From NCBI GenBank assembly GCA_037102815.1, contig BTPP01000012.1, positions 372,001 through 436,000 of the forward strand: DNA of 64,000 bases, read 5' to 3'. The notes beneath the pieces are model-generated. The model was given only the letters and a program-made list of their open reading frames with translations, had not been told where the DNA came from and ran no database searches. Below are positions 33,622-45,228 of the stretch, one piece after another. The position numbers were made by a program, and so were the translations under genes. The stretch's first letter is position 1. Every line of letters begins with the position of its first letter. This stretch comes from Neurospora intermedia. Taxonomy: Eukaryota; Ascomycota; Sordariomycetes; Sordariales; Sordariaceae.

Positions 33622-34662
33622 ATGCTGCCAACAAACCTGAGTTCCATCCTCGCCGTCATTGCCGTAGCCGCTACGGTCTCAGCAAATGCTTATCCCAAAC
33701 TCGTCGGCTGCGTCGATGTCGTTGACATCAAGACAGGCAGAGTCACTGAATGCGTACCAATCGGCCAACTTCCGAACGGCCAAGAGTCCAACCAAACCAG
33801 ACACCAAGGGCAACACGCCAGAAGGAGAGCATCCAAGGAAAATAACCTCTGCGTGAACCTCAAGTTTAATACCCAATCCCCTTCCGCAAACGGCCCCGCC
33901 CAAAATCGCTGTGTCTCCTTGCCCACCCTCCGCCAGCTCCAAACGGACTACCAGCACCAATATGCCCTCAAACCAAGAGGTGACGACGACGACACAGACG
34001 CCTCCAACGAACCCTGCCTCGACGTCTACTACCTCTCTCCCAAGGACAACACCGCCATGACGGGATCCTGCATCCCCATCTCCGACCTCGACAAATACCA
34101 AACCGTCACCATCAACCCTACCGACCCCCCCTCTAACAGTCCCTCCAACGATCCCTACGCCATCGACCCATCCTCTTCCCTCTCCAACCGCGACTTCGGT
34201 CCCGGCGTCAACTACACCTTCTGCACCGAGCCTTACGACGTGATCCCGCACCTGCAGCGCGAATCCCCGCACTTTCTCGACTGCGTCATGATCCCCGCCA
34301 ACGCGCTCGGACGCAGCCGCTACTTTACCTACCGCGCGTCCATTACAGATTCGTACACCTTATTGGCAGCCAAGACGTGCGAGCTCGCCGTGCGGACGAG
34401 AGGCACCGTAGTGAACAAGGGGACGGTCCTCAAGATTGGCAATACGGATATCGAGCGGTCGTATCTGCATGGAATCAAGGCCATCAATGATTTGCCGGCT
34501 GGTGCGCCTGGTAAGCAGGAGCTGTGGATGGCGCAGGGGTTTGAGGTGGAGGGTAAGTGGAAGTGTTGGAATAATGCGGAGACGGAGCGGTATCAGGTGT
34601 ATTTTGGGTATAAACTGAAGGGAAGCCAGCCGGGGTGGTGGGACGGGATGGGGAATAGGTGA
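33622..34662 (+). CDS. Secreted Cys-repeat protein with divergent Hce2-like C-terminus
   Basis: Single exon, 346 residues. Residues 1-23 are a signal peptide. Three Cys pairs follow, each reading C-x-[DN]-[VL] ... C-[VI]-[PS]-[IL]-x2-L: CVDV(30)...CVPIGQL(44), CVNL(77)...CVSLPTL(97), CLDV(132)...CIPISDL(150). The C-terminal part has Cys at 201, 221, 253 and 315, with SPHFLDCVMI, TCELAVRT, IGNTDIERSYLHGI and VEGKWKC. This is the framework of the Hce2 (Ecp2-homologue) domain: SP-x-DC, CxxGV, VG-x-DI, G-x-x-C. Linkers hold a basic ARRR and an acidic DDDD patch. Hce2 proteins are known as secreted fungal effectors; activity here is unknown, and the name of the family does not show toxicity. The next gene carries a clearer Hce2 domain. 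Confidence 0.75.
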   Translation: MLPTNLSSILAVIAVAATVSANAYPKLVGCVDVVDIKTGRVTECVPIGQLPNGQESNQTRHQGQHARRRASKENNLCVNLKFNTQSPSANGPAQNRCVSLPTLRQLQTDYQHQYALKPRGDDDDTDASNEPCLDVYYLSPKDNTAMTGSCIPISDLDKYQTVTINPTDPPSNSPSNDPYAIDPSSSLSNRDFGPGVNYTFCTEPYDVIPHLQRESPHFLDCVMIPANALGRSRYFTYRASITDSYTLLAAKTCELAVRTRGTVVNKGTVLKIGNTDIERSYLHGIKAINDLPAGAPGKQELWMAQGFEVEGKWKCWNNAETERYQVYFGYKLKGSQPGWWDGMGNR

Positions 34663-35711
34663 GGGAGTTGTGTGGTACCTAGGAGGGGTGTGGAAAAAGG
34701 CTCGATATATGGTGGGAAGGGTGGGAAGAAATGGGAGAGCAGAGCCTGAGGTTGATGCTGTTACAGGAATGCGAAGTGGGAGAGGAAAGGTGGGGTGGAT
34801 TGAAGGCCGGAAGGGAAGGCATGATGTACAGATAATACTTTCCTTACGTCTGTCATCAGGTAGGTTCAGGTGTTAGACACCTGTTTACGATGATTTTGAT
34901 CACCGTATTCATGTACCAGATATTTGATGACTCCTTTCAAGCAACATCGACTGATTAAAGTATCGGTAAATCCCCCCTCGCTGTCATTTAAACTGACTCC
35001 TCACTCTTGATGGTGTTGAGAGCATGGTTGGTGGGTAAAGGGACCCCGTTCGTACCTTCCTCCAAGTCCCGAGAATGCTGGATCCACCTTGACAAGGCAC
35101 ATTCCATCGCCGAAGCAGAAATTTTTCGACTGTAGTGTACCTCCATCCTGCTGTGGTCAGCTGGACCTTGTGAACTGGCCAAAATATCCTCTTCAAATGA
35201 CGTTTGGGCTGCCAACAAGTCGGAACATCGGGAAGTTCTCAATCATCAGCAGTAGTCCATCCCGCCATCGAGGGTCATCCGCCCCATGTGAACATTCCAC
35301 CACACAATCTCAAGACACGGTACCTGGTCATCCGCACTAACGCCCAGATACTGCCTTTTAGATCTCAGACAATGGACTTTCAACCGTTATCAACAGTCTT
35401 TGTCCACCCTTGAGCCACCCGCTTCCCGTCCCGCTCGATGCCGCTCTTTCCATAGTTCCTCCACCCAAAATAACCACAATCCTAAGACTTCGAGTCAAAG
35501 ACAGTGTTAGAATCTTCTTCAACCATGTTCAAGCATAAAACCCTCTGGCCAAAACTTCCTTTCCCAAGAGAATGGTCTATTCAGCTGAATAACCGTCTCG
35601 TCCACAACCGCAAAGCAGAGGCCCTGGACCTGCCGCACCGACACTCATTTGACAAACGAACTGAAAGAAACCAAACCAAACCCTCAATCTGACCACATTC
35701 CTCTCCGAAAA
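34663..35711. other. Intergenic between two Hce2-like genes
   Basis: No gene is supported. The right end is the likely promoter of the gene at 35712, with a CATAAAA about 175 bp upstream of its ATG. Confidence 0.55.
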
Positions 35712-36383
35712 ATGCAACTCCCAACCAACCTCCTCACCTACCTCCTCACCACCTCCAGCTTCCTCTCCCTCATCACCGCCACCCCCATCGCCACTCACTC
35801 CAAACCAGAGTCCGCCAGCAAAACCAATCCCATTGATTCTTCCATTCCCGCCTCTGACACCACTAAGCACATCCACACCGAACTCGAATCCGACCCTTCC
35901 GACCCCGCCATCGCCTTCTTCTCCTCCCTCCCCCCTCCCAATTCCCCACCAAACTCCAACATCTCACCCAACCCCTCCTCCCCATCCACCACCGGCCTAT
36001 CCAAACGCTCAGGAGGCAACAAAGACCACTGCCGCGGCGGCGGCTACTACAACGCCACCTCCCCCGGCTCTCCCCTCGTCGAGGACTGCAAGGTCATCAT
36101 CCAAAACATTTCCCCCAAGGGAGGCACCTGGCGCTACATGAGCGGCACGCAGCGGACGTTGGTCCGTCACGGATCATGTGCGTTGGGCGTCGAGAGCACG
36201 CCGGACGTGCCGAAAGGGCTGCAGACGTTGGTGGGCGATTTGGATATTAGCGAGTGGATACAGAAGAGTATCGAGCGGTATCAGTGGAAGGGGAAGGTGG
36301 GCAGTTATGGGGATACGCAGTGTGTTAGTTGGAATTTCCAGGGGGATGAGTATACGTTGAGGTGGGGGTTGTATCATTCTTGA
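35712..36383 (+). CDS. Secreted Hce2-domain protein with Kex2-type pro-region
   Basis: Single exon, 223 residues. ATG 35712 gives a signal peptide (residues 1-25, LLTYLLTTSSFLSLITATP). Residues 26-97 are a Ser/Pro-rich pro-region ending in the dibasic LSKR (96-99), a likely Kex2 site. The mature domain (100-223) carries Cys 107, 126, 156 and 204 and the motifs YYNATSPGSPLVEDC, GSCALGV, LVGDLDISEWIQKSI and GDTQC, which match the Hce2/Ecp2 domain (also called putative necrosis-inducing factor). Two disulfides are expected. The role is unknown in this organism; in this family, proteins range from plant-pathogen effectors to proteins of saprotrophs, perhaps antimicrobial. It follows the Cys-repeat gene on the same strand with the same four-Cys spacing pattern. 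Confidence 0.85.
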   Translation: MQLPTNLLTYLLTTSSFLSLITATPIATHSKPESASKTNPIDSSIPASDTTKHIHTELESDPSDPAIAFFSSLPPPNSPPNSNISPNPSSPSTTGLSKRSGGNKDHCRGGGYYNATSPGSPLVEDCKVIIQNISPKGGTWRYMSGTQRTLVRHGSCALGVESTPDVPKGLQTLVGDLDISEWIQKSIERYQWKGKVGSYGDTQCVSWNFQGDEYTLRWGLYHS

Positions 36384-36458
36384 GGGTTGTAAGCTTGTAG
36401 GGGGAGGAAGAAAAATTAAAAAACAAAATAAAAAAAATAAAAAGGGAGTAGAGAAGAA

Positions 36459-36484
36459 GGGGGGGGGGGGGGGGGGGGGGGGGG
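36459..36484 (+). repeat. Poly-G tract (26)
   Basis: Uninterrupted G run 75 bp past the stop of the Hce2 gene, in its probable 3' UTR. Confidence 0.95.
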
Positions 36485-37475
36485 TTGTAGATGGGAAGGG
36501 AAGAAGGGGTAAAGGGGTAAAGGGGTAAAGGGAGGAGACGGTTGGTGGTTTGAGGTAGTCATCTTCTTCTTCGTTGTAGTCGTTTTGGTCTTGACACTGT
36601 TTCTATAACGTTTTTGCTTCTTCGTGATGGGAAGCAAGCTTATTCCGAGTCCTCAATCTCTTTTTTCGTTCTCTGTTGGAAATGAAAAGGCCCTGGAGCC
36701 CATGTTTTTTTTTGTTCCGTCTTGGTTGTTTTGCATTTTGCGTTACACATCGGAGGAAGAACGTGATTTCAGCAGCTCTGTCCACAAAATTTGAAAAATA
36801 GATATACCATTTGCACATTGCTGTCATCTGACCAAGAAGGGTCTGAAGACAATAGATTCTTCATTATCTTGGAAATCCACTTGCCCTTTATGGACTCCTT
36901 CTTTCTCTTGGCTATTTCAGACACATAGCTTACGTGAAGAAAGAAAAATGAAGGATGTTTTGATGTCCTATTTTGGACTAACTTGTAGAGCTCGCTTCAA
37001 CGACCAAGAAATCATGCATGGTTTCGAAGATCAGGGGGCAACAGTGGGAGCCTTGATAAGTGTAAGTTCGCGTGTACATATTTCACCCTCTCGGGCGGGT
37101 GGTTCCAAGTAAAGTAAAGAATGAGCGAGCCTCGTCTCGATTGGATGTTAGGAATAATGTGCGGCGGGAGCTTTTTCGGAGTGTACATTAGGTGGGAGAA
37201 TGTTGACAAGGACATGGTCCTATGGAATAAGGCAACGCCCTTTGGAAAATCGCGGGAGAGCCGTGATGACAGATGCAGGTACTTCCAACAGTCACACAAA
37301 ACCACGCACGCCCGCACACCGTACTACTTACTCTAATGGCCATGTGTTCTATCTTTCTAGAAGCCCACTTGGAAGCCTGGTGATCGTATCTTGTCATATC
37401 ATGAGTGACGGGAGTCAGTGACACCATGCATGCGGGGACCTTGTGGCATCAGGGTTTTGCCCATGAATCTTCTAG

Positions 37476-37503
37476 TTTTTTTTTTTTTTTTTTTTTTTTT
37501 TTT
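37476..37503 (+). repeat. Poly-T tract (28)
   Basis: Uninterrupted T run in intergenic DNA. Confidence 0.95.
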
Positions 37504-37742
37504 GGTGTGATCAGAACCCTGTTGATGAAGGACGGAGTGTGTCCATTTAGCAATCACTGTTCATTCTCTTTAATCGTCGAAACTTCGGGTCTTAGGCGTG
37601 TATGGACTGGTACTTGGCCTTTTACTCTCGATTGACAGTTCCTGAATCCCCTTTCAAAGCAGATAAGCATGATGAGTAGCTCGTAGACCAGTGTCTTGAC
37701 TGTACAAGATGTAGAGAAAAGGGGGGGCGGCAACTCGGCGAC

Positions 37743-37766
37743 GACCTACCTAGCGCTAGGTAGGTC
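37743..37766. repeat. 24-bp perfect palindrome
   Basis: Half-site GACCTACCTAGC followed directly by its reverse complement, with no spacer. Built from two opposed CCTACCTA motifs. Confidence 0.95.
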
Positions 37767-38537
37767 CGAAGCACTTACAGTAGCTTCAGTTGTGATAGGC
37801 ATCCCGGCTAGACCTGGCGATAGGCACCAGACACCCAACATGAACGGCAGTTCCCTAGCGCCGAGAAAAAAAAACACCGCAGACGGGAGAAGGAAAGAAG
37901 TGAAGAAGTGAAGGCAGGTCCCCCGTTGGAACCAACACTGACCGTCTTCTTTTCCACATGGCGGTCTTGGTTAGGCAACTTGGCGATGGCGCTGTACTTG
38001 GCGTGGGGGGTCTTTAAGGAGGAAAAGAGTGACACAGCCATGCTTGGCTTGAACCGCTTGGCCTGTTTGCGCTGCTTGGCTGGCGCGTGTGGCCAATTCT
38101 TGGATGTTGAAGTCTGGGCAGAGAATGGAAGGTTATCTACGAGATGCTGAACGGGAGGCTTCAATATGGCTGGCCCTCGTTAGTGTCGTGGTGCTGTGTG
38201 CTAGCGAATGGGCAACGGGACGAGTGATGGCTCGACAGAGAACGAAACCAAAGGGGACATGTAAATGGTCAATGAAGTGATTCCTTATGATCCCTGAGAT
38301 TTAAGCAATATTGGATAACCGGTATGTCATTCAATCAGACATCAAAGTGGTCAATGGAGTGCAGTGTCAACGCAGGCCAGCCCAATAATTGTTAGTGTGT
38401 TGTTAGCGCAGCGCAACCGACCAAAGCAGCATTGGGACACGTGATGTAGTGTGTGCTGAAATGCCACCAAATGTCAACCGGCGCCCCTCACGGACGCCAC
38501 CAAGCGGTTGATTGTTATCAGTGGCTTGGGTTTATTG

Positions 38538-38580
<43 letters not shown>
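38538..38580 (+). repeat. Poly-A tract (43)
   Basis: Longest mononucleotide run in the window. No retroelement features such as a reverse-transcriptase frame or target duplication were found upstream. Confidence 0.95.
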
Positions 38581-38582
<2 letters not shown>

Positions 38583-39189
38583 GAGAACTGGTTTGAGGTG
38601 TGGTGGTCTTTTGGATGTAGGGATTGGGGGCAAGACAGAGCAGAATAGTGCCGCTGACGTTCGTTCGGCATAGGAATTGGCACCGGATTGTCAACTTTGC
38701 CTCGTTCTATCGACGTTGATAATCTGGCCATTGGCGCTTCCTTTGTTCTTGGTGATTGTGGTGGTGAGAGTTGACATCATGAAGTGTATCCCGGGAGGCG
38801 GAAGTGATGCTCGGGTGTTCTTTGACCATGCCGCAGTTCGGCGCAGGAATGTCTTGGGACGTTCCCGATTTGTCCCAAATAGCACTTGAATATCGCCGAT
38901 GTAGGGTCGAGATAGAGGTAATAGCATCAACATCAGCTGTCGTCGACTTATGCTATCAGGGCGACTCCGTAATTGTGGATTTGGAGCAGTTATCGTGATC
39001 CACCGAGTTCCACCGAGTCCACTCTGTCCAGGCACCTAAGACCTAACAAGCGCCCGAGATAGGACAAGATAGCAACCCATGTTTTCACCTATCAGCCCGT
39101 GTCGGCCCGTGATAAGCAAAAAGCTTGGAAAGTCTTGGGAGGTCTTGTCGCCCTGGTGGTGTTTGTTGGAAAGAGCGCTGGGCAGGCGC

Positions 39190-39230
39190 TGGGCAAGTCT
39201 TGGGCAAGTCTTGGTCAAGTCTTGGTCATG
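39190..39230 (+). repeat. CAAGTCTTGG short tandem repeat
   Basis: Three to four copies of an 11-nt GCAAGTCTTGG-type unit. Confidence 0.85.
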
Positions 39231-41245
39231 ATGTTGGATGGAGGAAGGAAGGAGTTGGGAAGCTGAGTGGATCCAATTTCCCTTCCCCCGCATTTTGAGG
39301 TTGTTTGCGTCTGGACTCGGAGTGGACCTGACCTAGTAGTGACTCCACTATTGTGGTTGAGCACCAGGTGTCCAGTGGAGTCCCAGGAGAGCGGCCACCA
39401 GGCACAGGTGCCAAGGGACAGCCAAGAGCCGCATGCAATGAAACCAGCCACACTTCATCTCGTCCGGGAAGCTGTCAAGAAAACACCAAGACTCCCAAGA
39501 CCAAGCCTAAGCACTTGGCTTTTGCCCGGTCTTCTTTCTTCTTCAGTCTGCCCCATTTCTCCATCTCGCCGTTTTCTGTCTTTTTATCTTCAACGTTGAT
39601 CTCTCTCCAAGAGGAAAGGACTTCGATTGAGAACACCGTCGTTAATATGGACACAAAATCAACAACAACAATCTGCCGATAAGCGATCAGCAAACACAAA
39701 CACGCTTGCATAAAGAAACATCACCATGCCACCTGTGGGACATGTCAGGCACCCCAATCCCCAAGTTCCCAACACATTCACCGAGCTGTCGGATTCCTCA
39801 AGTTGCAACACATGGTAGCAACAACAGTCCCCACATGCCTTTACCCCTTCTCTCAAGTGATACTGCGATTCTGTATCGTGTCAACCAATGGTATGCTCGT
39901 CATTCCGCTAGTCTCACCTGTTAGTGTTTCTTAGCACCGGTGGGGACGGACATGGTCTCTATTTTCACCATCCACCCATCGGTTGTGGATATCACCATGC
40001 GAAAGGGTCTGGGGGAGACCACGAGAGCAACGGGGACCAAGTGGACTCTTGAGTTGTGCTTCCCGTCCATTGCCTTGTGGTTCCACAGCATCTGGACCCC
40101 CAAGCCTCATATCTCCCGTCCATCGCCGGTTTATCGCCTATCTCGGACAGACACCAATGATGTAGTCGGGTCCTATTCAGCAGTGAACTCAATGACAGTC
40201 GAACCACTCTTCCTTTGTTCACTCACATTTTCCACGAGCGTCTGGCTGTTCAACCCAAAGATCAGCGCTTATTTTCCTCCAGCTTGATCATCTCTCACTT
40301 TTCCAAGCCGGTGTTGATTCCCGACGCAGTTCTAGTTTAGTTCACCAGCTCACCCGATCCCCCCTCCTTGCCTCCCCCCGTTCTTCATCAGCTGGGCGAG
40401 TTGGGTAGACTTGGCCTATCATGTCCTTTCCGTTTCCGTCCTTAGCAGTATCAAGTCCAACAAGTCAGTAGCCTAGGCCCGTCCAGCCACAACACTCCAT
40501 TGGCTGCGGAGCTTAGATGAAATGGTGAGAGATGCATCTTTCTAGTTGCCTTCTATGCCAGATGGTGTGGAAAACGGGGGCGACCTTGCTTGATCCGGTT
40601 ACTGCCCTGTGATAGTATCTGCATGCTTCGACATCATCCTTGCCTCCTCTCAACTGTCTCTCTTATTGCACGTATAGGAGTGCTTGTGTGTACACATTGA
40701 TATTTGTCCACAGATTGCAACCTGGCCGGGTCATATGAAATACACTTGCGTTGCAGATTAGACTTACATCCAACAGCAACATGGACATGGAGGGCTATGG
40801 ACTGCCATGTGTTTGGCCTAACCTCCCCAAACCACTCCCCCTCGGGGCTACCCTATCTTCTTCAGACGACGCCTTTCCCATCTCGGGCTACCGTCCGAGA
40901 GGCTTTCCCTTCAAGCAGGACCACCTCCGCAATCCAAGAAGCTTGGCTGTACCACCATCGCCACAACGCCTACCCTCTATCTCTCTAGTCTTCCCGCAGA
41001 GGCAATTCTCCGCGCTGGCGCCTATCTGGCTCCTGATAGGACGCCTCCATTTGACCCCTATGTATGTGATTCTAGTGTACATCCCCGGGTAGACACACTC
41101 CCACAGTCTCGCCAGGCCGAGGATGAAGTGAAGTTAGTGCTTGTGGCAGAAGTACTTTATCCTCTCCCCCCCCCCTCCTCTCCTCCTTTCCGCCGTCTCT
41201 TCTCTCTCCCCACCTCCCTCCAACCCATCATCCCAAAGCCACACC

Positions 41246-43106
41246 ATGTCCGACATAGAAAAAGGGTCAGCGGGCTCCCACGACAAGGAGACCCGCGTCG
41301 ACGCGGCCACTCTTCCCGCCTATGAGGCCGGCAGCGTCGCCGAGGCGCAACAGGAGGACTTCATGACGCGCAACGGTCTCAACCTCGCCTCCTTCAAGCC
41401 CCGCCGGTTCCACACGGGCGATGGCACCGAGATCGAGCGCACCATGAAGTCCCGCCACCTGCATATGATTGCCATTGGCGGCTCCATCGGCGCCGGTTTC
41501 TTTGTCGGGTCCGGCAAGGCGCTGCACAATGGCGGGCCGGCGTCGCTACTGATTGATTTCGCCATCATCGGCGTCATGATGTTCAACGTCGTGTACGCCC
41601 TGGGTGAGCTGGCTGTCATGTTTCCTGTCACCGGTGGTTTCTACACCTACTCGACTCGCTTTATTGATCCGTCTTGGGGTTTCGCCATGGGTTGGAACTA
41701 TGTTTTCCAGTGGGCGATTGTCTTGCCTCTGGAACTTACTGTGTGCGGGTTTACGGTCGGGTACTGGAATCAGGATATAAGTGTTGGTAAGTAAACACAC
41801 TCGTATTGGTTCATTTATAACAAAGATACTGACAGTAAAAACAGCCGTCTGGATCACCATCTTCCTCGTCGCCATCATCATCATCAACGTCTTCGGCACC
41901 CTCGGCTACGCCGAAGAGGAATTCTGGGCTTCGGCATTCAAGCTCGGCGCCACCATTGTCTTCCTCATCATCTGCCTCGTCATGGTCCTCGGCGGCGGTC
42001 CCAAAGGTAGTCGCTACGACCACTACACCGGTGCTGCCCTGTGGTACTCCCCCGGTGCTTTCGCCAACGGCTTCCGCGGGTTTTGCTCCTGCTTCGTCAC
42101 CGCCGCTTTTGCCTTTTCGGGCACCGAACTGGTCGGTCTCGCTGCTGCCGAGGCCAAAAACCCCGTCAAGTCTCTCCCCGGAGCCATCAAGCAAGTCTTT
42201 TGGCGTATCACCCTCTTTTACATCCTCGGTCTCTTCTTCGTCGGATTGCTCATTCCGTATGACGACGAGAACCTTTTGGGCGCTAACCCGTTTATCAACG
42301 TCAACGCCTCCCCCTTTGTGCTGGTTGGCAAGTACGCGAACCTAACGGGCTTTGACTCGTTCATGAACGTGGTTATTCTCGTGTCAGTTCTCTCCCTCGG
42401 TGTTTCTTGCGTCTATGGTGGCTCGCGCACCTTGACTGCCCTCGCTCAGCAGGGGTACGCGCCCAAGATCTTTACGTACGTTGATCGCTCCAACCGCCCG
42501 CTGTTTTCGGTGCTGGTCATTATTGCGTTTGGGCCATTGGCGTATGTCAACTTGGCGGCTGCTGGTCCGACTGTGTTCGACTGGTTGCTTTCGCTTTCTG
42601 GGCTGGCGGCCCTGTTCACTTGGGGATCGATTTGCTTGAGCCATATTCGCTTTCGCAAGGCGTGGGCGCTCAAGGGACATAGTGTGGAGGAGATTCCGTT
42701 CCGGGCTGCGGGCGGTGTGTGGGGGTCGTGGCTTGGGTTGGTGTTGGTTGTTTTGGTGTTGATTGCTCAGGTATGTTCCTTTTTCTCGTCGCTCGCTTCG
42801 CTCGATTTATATATCACCCGAACCAGGTGCTAACAAGTGCAACAACAGTTCTACGTAGCCATCTGCCCTCCCGGCGGCGGCTTCAACACGGTCGAGGGTT
42901 TCTTCGTACAGTACCTTGCCCTTCCCGTTGTCATCGTCTTCTGGATCGGTGGATTCATCTGGAAGCGCACGAGCTGGCTCCGCGTTGACCAGATCGATGT
43001 TGACACGGGCCGTCGCGAACATGATTGGGAGTCGATCAATGCGTACCAAGCTGAGTTGGCTGCTATGCCTGCTTGGAAGAGGTGGTTCCATAAGTTGTTT
43101 GTCTAA
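41246..43106 (+). CDS. Amino-acid permease (APC superfamily, YAT/INDA1-like)
   Basis: Proton-coupled amino-acid uptake across the plasma membrane. Exons 41246-41786, 41845-42770 and 42849-43106; introns of 58 and 78 bp keep frame; 574 residues. The cytosolic N-terminus carries KETRVDAATLPAYEAG. Then come the conserved fungal permease start RTMKSRHLHMIAIGGSIGAG (TM1, substrate-binding GGxIGxG) and TM segments including FAIIGVMMFNVVYALGELAV, FPVTGGFYTYSTRFIDPSWG, WNYVFQWAIVLPLELT, FVTAAFAFSGTELVGLAAAE (TM6) and NPVKSLPGAIKQVFWRI. The tail is the conserved D-x-D-TGRREHDWESI. About 12 TM helices, full family length. This resembles Trichoderma INDA1-type broad permeases; specificity cannot be read from the sequence. 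Its leader contains several short ATG frames that might affect translation. Confidence 0.95.
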
Positions 43107-45228
43107 ACTGCTGCTTTTGAAGGTGAAGGGGCAGTGGGGATGGATGACGGTGGATTGCTTTTGCTTTTGTTTGTTTTGGATACCTACCCAACTTATACCA
43201 TTGTTGAAGCGGGAGAGAAAGAGAAAATGAAAAAGGAGAGGGAAGGGGGAACGTAATGAAAAGATGAAACTTGATGATATGAATGTCAACGAAATGAAGA
43301 GTTCATGCATGATGAAGTGTTGCTTGATCGTATAACCAACCAAACATCCCACCCCACCCTTCATGTGTTTCTCTTTCTTTCTTCCTTCCTCTCTTTAGCT
43401 TTGGCGATTTGCAGTGGATACCCCTGGCGCAATGCCGGACAGTATCAATGAGGAGGCATGGCCATAAGTTCGTATTGGTAATGTGCTGCTGCTGCTCCTG
43501 CTGCTAGGAGTGGTGGTATGATGCCGAGGCAAATCTAGTTGACGTCTAATGAGGAAAGGTATGCGATGAGGAAGTGGAAGTGGAAGTGAAGTGTTAGCGG
43601 GAGTGAGGACAGTAGGTCCCGTCGTGATCATTCCCTTGTGGAAAGGGACAGCGACGGAACGGGGAGTGGACTTGCTGCTGATGAAAGTGCTGTTAATTGA
43701 CTAACGGTAAAAGGCCTACCATGTGTGTGGAGTAAATAGTGTTGTATCTGATTTTCGCAAACTGCTAGTATAGAACGAGAACGTGTAGAGAAGTGGCAGC
43801 TGTTAGCGCATCCATCTTCCCCGCAGTACAGCAGAGAGGGTGCTATAGGGCAGTGCACTGGGCAAAGAACTCATCGCAGACACTCGGAAGATTGAACACA
43901 TTTTTCCATTGATTCGAGTGTAGAATATTCTGGACCTTGATTGGAAACCATGGTGATATCTTGCTTATAGTGATAAGTCTCCGCTCTATGCGTAGAAGGT
44001 TGAGGTAGAGCGATTCAAACTGAAACCCCGCCAGATGGCTGCTGGGTTGTGGTTGAACAAGCTTCGTGAGACGCTTTCAGTGGGTGGGCGCTGAAGTTAA
44101 GGTACTAACAGTGGGGGTTTAGCGTGTAAGTCTGTTGCTGCGGCTGTCATAGGAACTGGACATTATCGTCGACGCGTTCACGAATTGCTTCCTTTTTATT
44201 TGACCCAGCATCTATGTAAACGTATGTCCTTACCGTTCCCTCCTCTTTCTTTCTTTTTTGTTCATTGTTTTCCTTCCCTTCTTTGGCCCCCCATCTTAAC
44301 ATCCTAGTCCCTCTTCGCAGCGCCATCAGTAGGGTAGTCAGCTGAGCTCCTTGCACACCATAACGATCGGGCATTTTCTTTCGCTTGTACGGCACCAAAT
44401 ATATCACAAGATTGCACCATCTCTATCTCCATCTAGACACCGAACCTAACGATACGATTTTGCCCCGAAGTCCAAGTAAGTACTATAAGTAAGCAAGGCT
44501 CAATAGTGGAGTTGATCTGTACTTCCATTTGCTACGGTGTCCCAATCCGGAAAGCACTGCGAATATTCTATGCATACACTACACTACACGGGCTAGTTCA
44601 GTATGTCGATCCCCCAGGTTTTTACAAGTACATATGAATGGTCAAAAGATCCGATCAACCGAACGGACGGACAACAAAGGAGGGACAAATGAATAAAAAA
44701 ATAATACTGCGCCGCATCACATTGCACATTGGAGGTACATAGGTGCATATCTCCGAACACCAACCAGGGCGGGGGTTCTTCGTTATCTGCACATCATCCT
44801 TCTTGGCTACCGAACATGGAACAAAGAAACAAAAACAGGTATGTATGTAGACTAGAGGAATTCGGCCAAGGCTTCCACCCACCCACCCACCCACCCAAGG
44901 CAGAGTGAGTGAAACAGAGATTCATGCAAGGCTCAGTCAGACGCCCACGCCCACCCGCGCGCCGGAGGAACATACAACACTACGGACTTCAAGGTCCGTT
45001 GTATATGCCCGGATTTATTCCTCACACATGTACACATGATTGATTTCTGCAGAGAGGGGAGTCAATGCAGAGCATATTTATATGTATGAGCGAAGTAGTG
45101 GAATATAAAACGTTTCATGTTCCACACTCCATGTCTCCTCCGCTCGGTTTCTTTTTTGAACTCCGAAGCCAAGTCAACAAACATCACATACACCAGAAAG
45201 AATACCAACCAACGAAAGAGAATACGAC
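43107..45228. other. Intergenic, no gene seen (2.1 kb)
   Basis: Contains a CTGCTGCTG microsatellite near 43483-43505 and a CCCA tetranucleotide run at 44877-44896. Frames are short on both strands and lack motifs. The right end is the promoter of the small gene at 45229. Confidence 0.6.
45104..45110 (+). promoter_or_regulatory. TATA box candidate
   Basis: TATAAAA 125 bp before the ATG at 45229, almost the same spacing as for the secreted gene at 30786. Confidence 0.5.

Larger units (their letters stand above)
36384..41245. other. Gene-poor stretch (4.9 kb)
   Basis: No gene is supported. It holds runs G26 (36459-36484), T28 (37476-37503) and A43 (38538-38580), a 24-bp perfect palindrome (37743-37766), and an 11-nt CAAGTCTTGGG repeat (39194-39226). 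A 104-codon frame at 40781-41092 lies just upstream of the permease and could be an upstream ORF, but has no family support. Confidence 0.55.

Noticed and set aside
38480-38600. A43 run as the tail of a LINE-type retroelement
   Set aside because: No reverse-transcriptase or endonuclease frame lies upstream and no target-site duplication flanks it.
40781-41092. 104-codon frame just upstream of the permease
   Set aside because: No family motif and low conservation signals; kept only as a possible upstream ORF in the leader.
36384-41245. RIP-mutated transposon relic
   Set aside because: The stretch is not visibly AT-rich or TpA-enriched and no element ends could be recognised.
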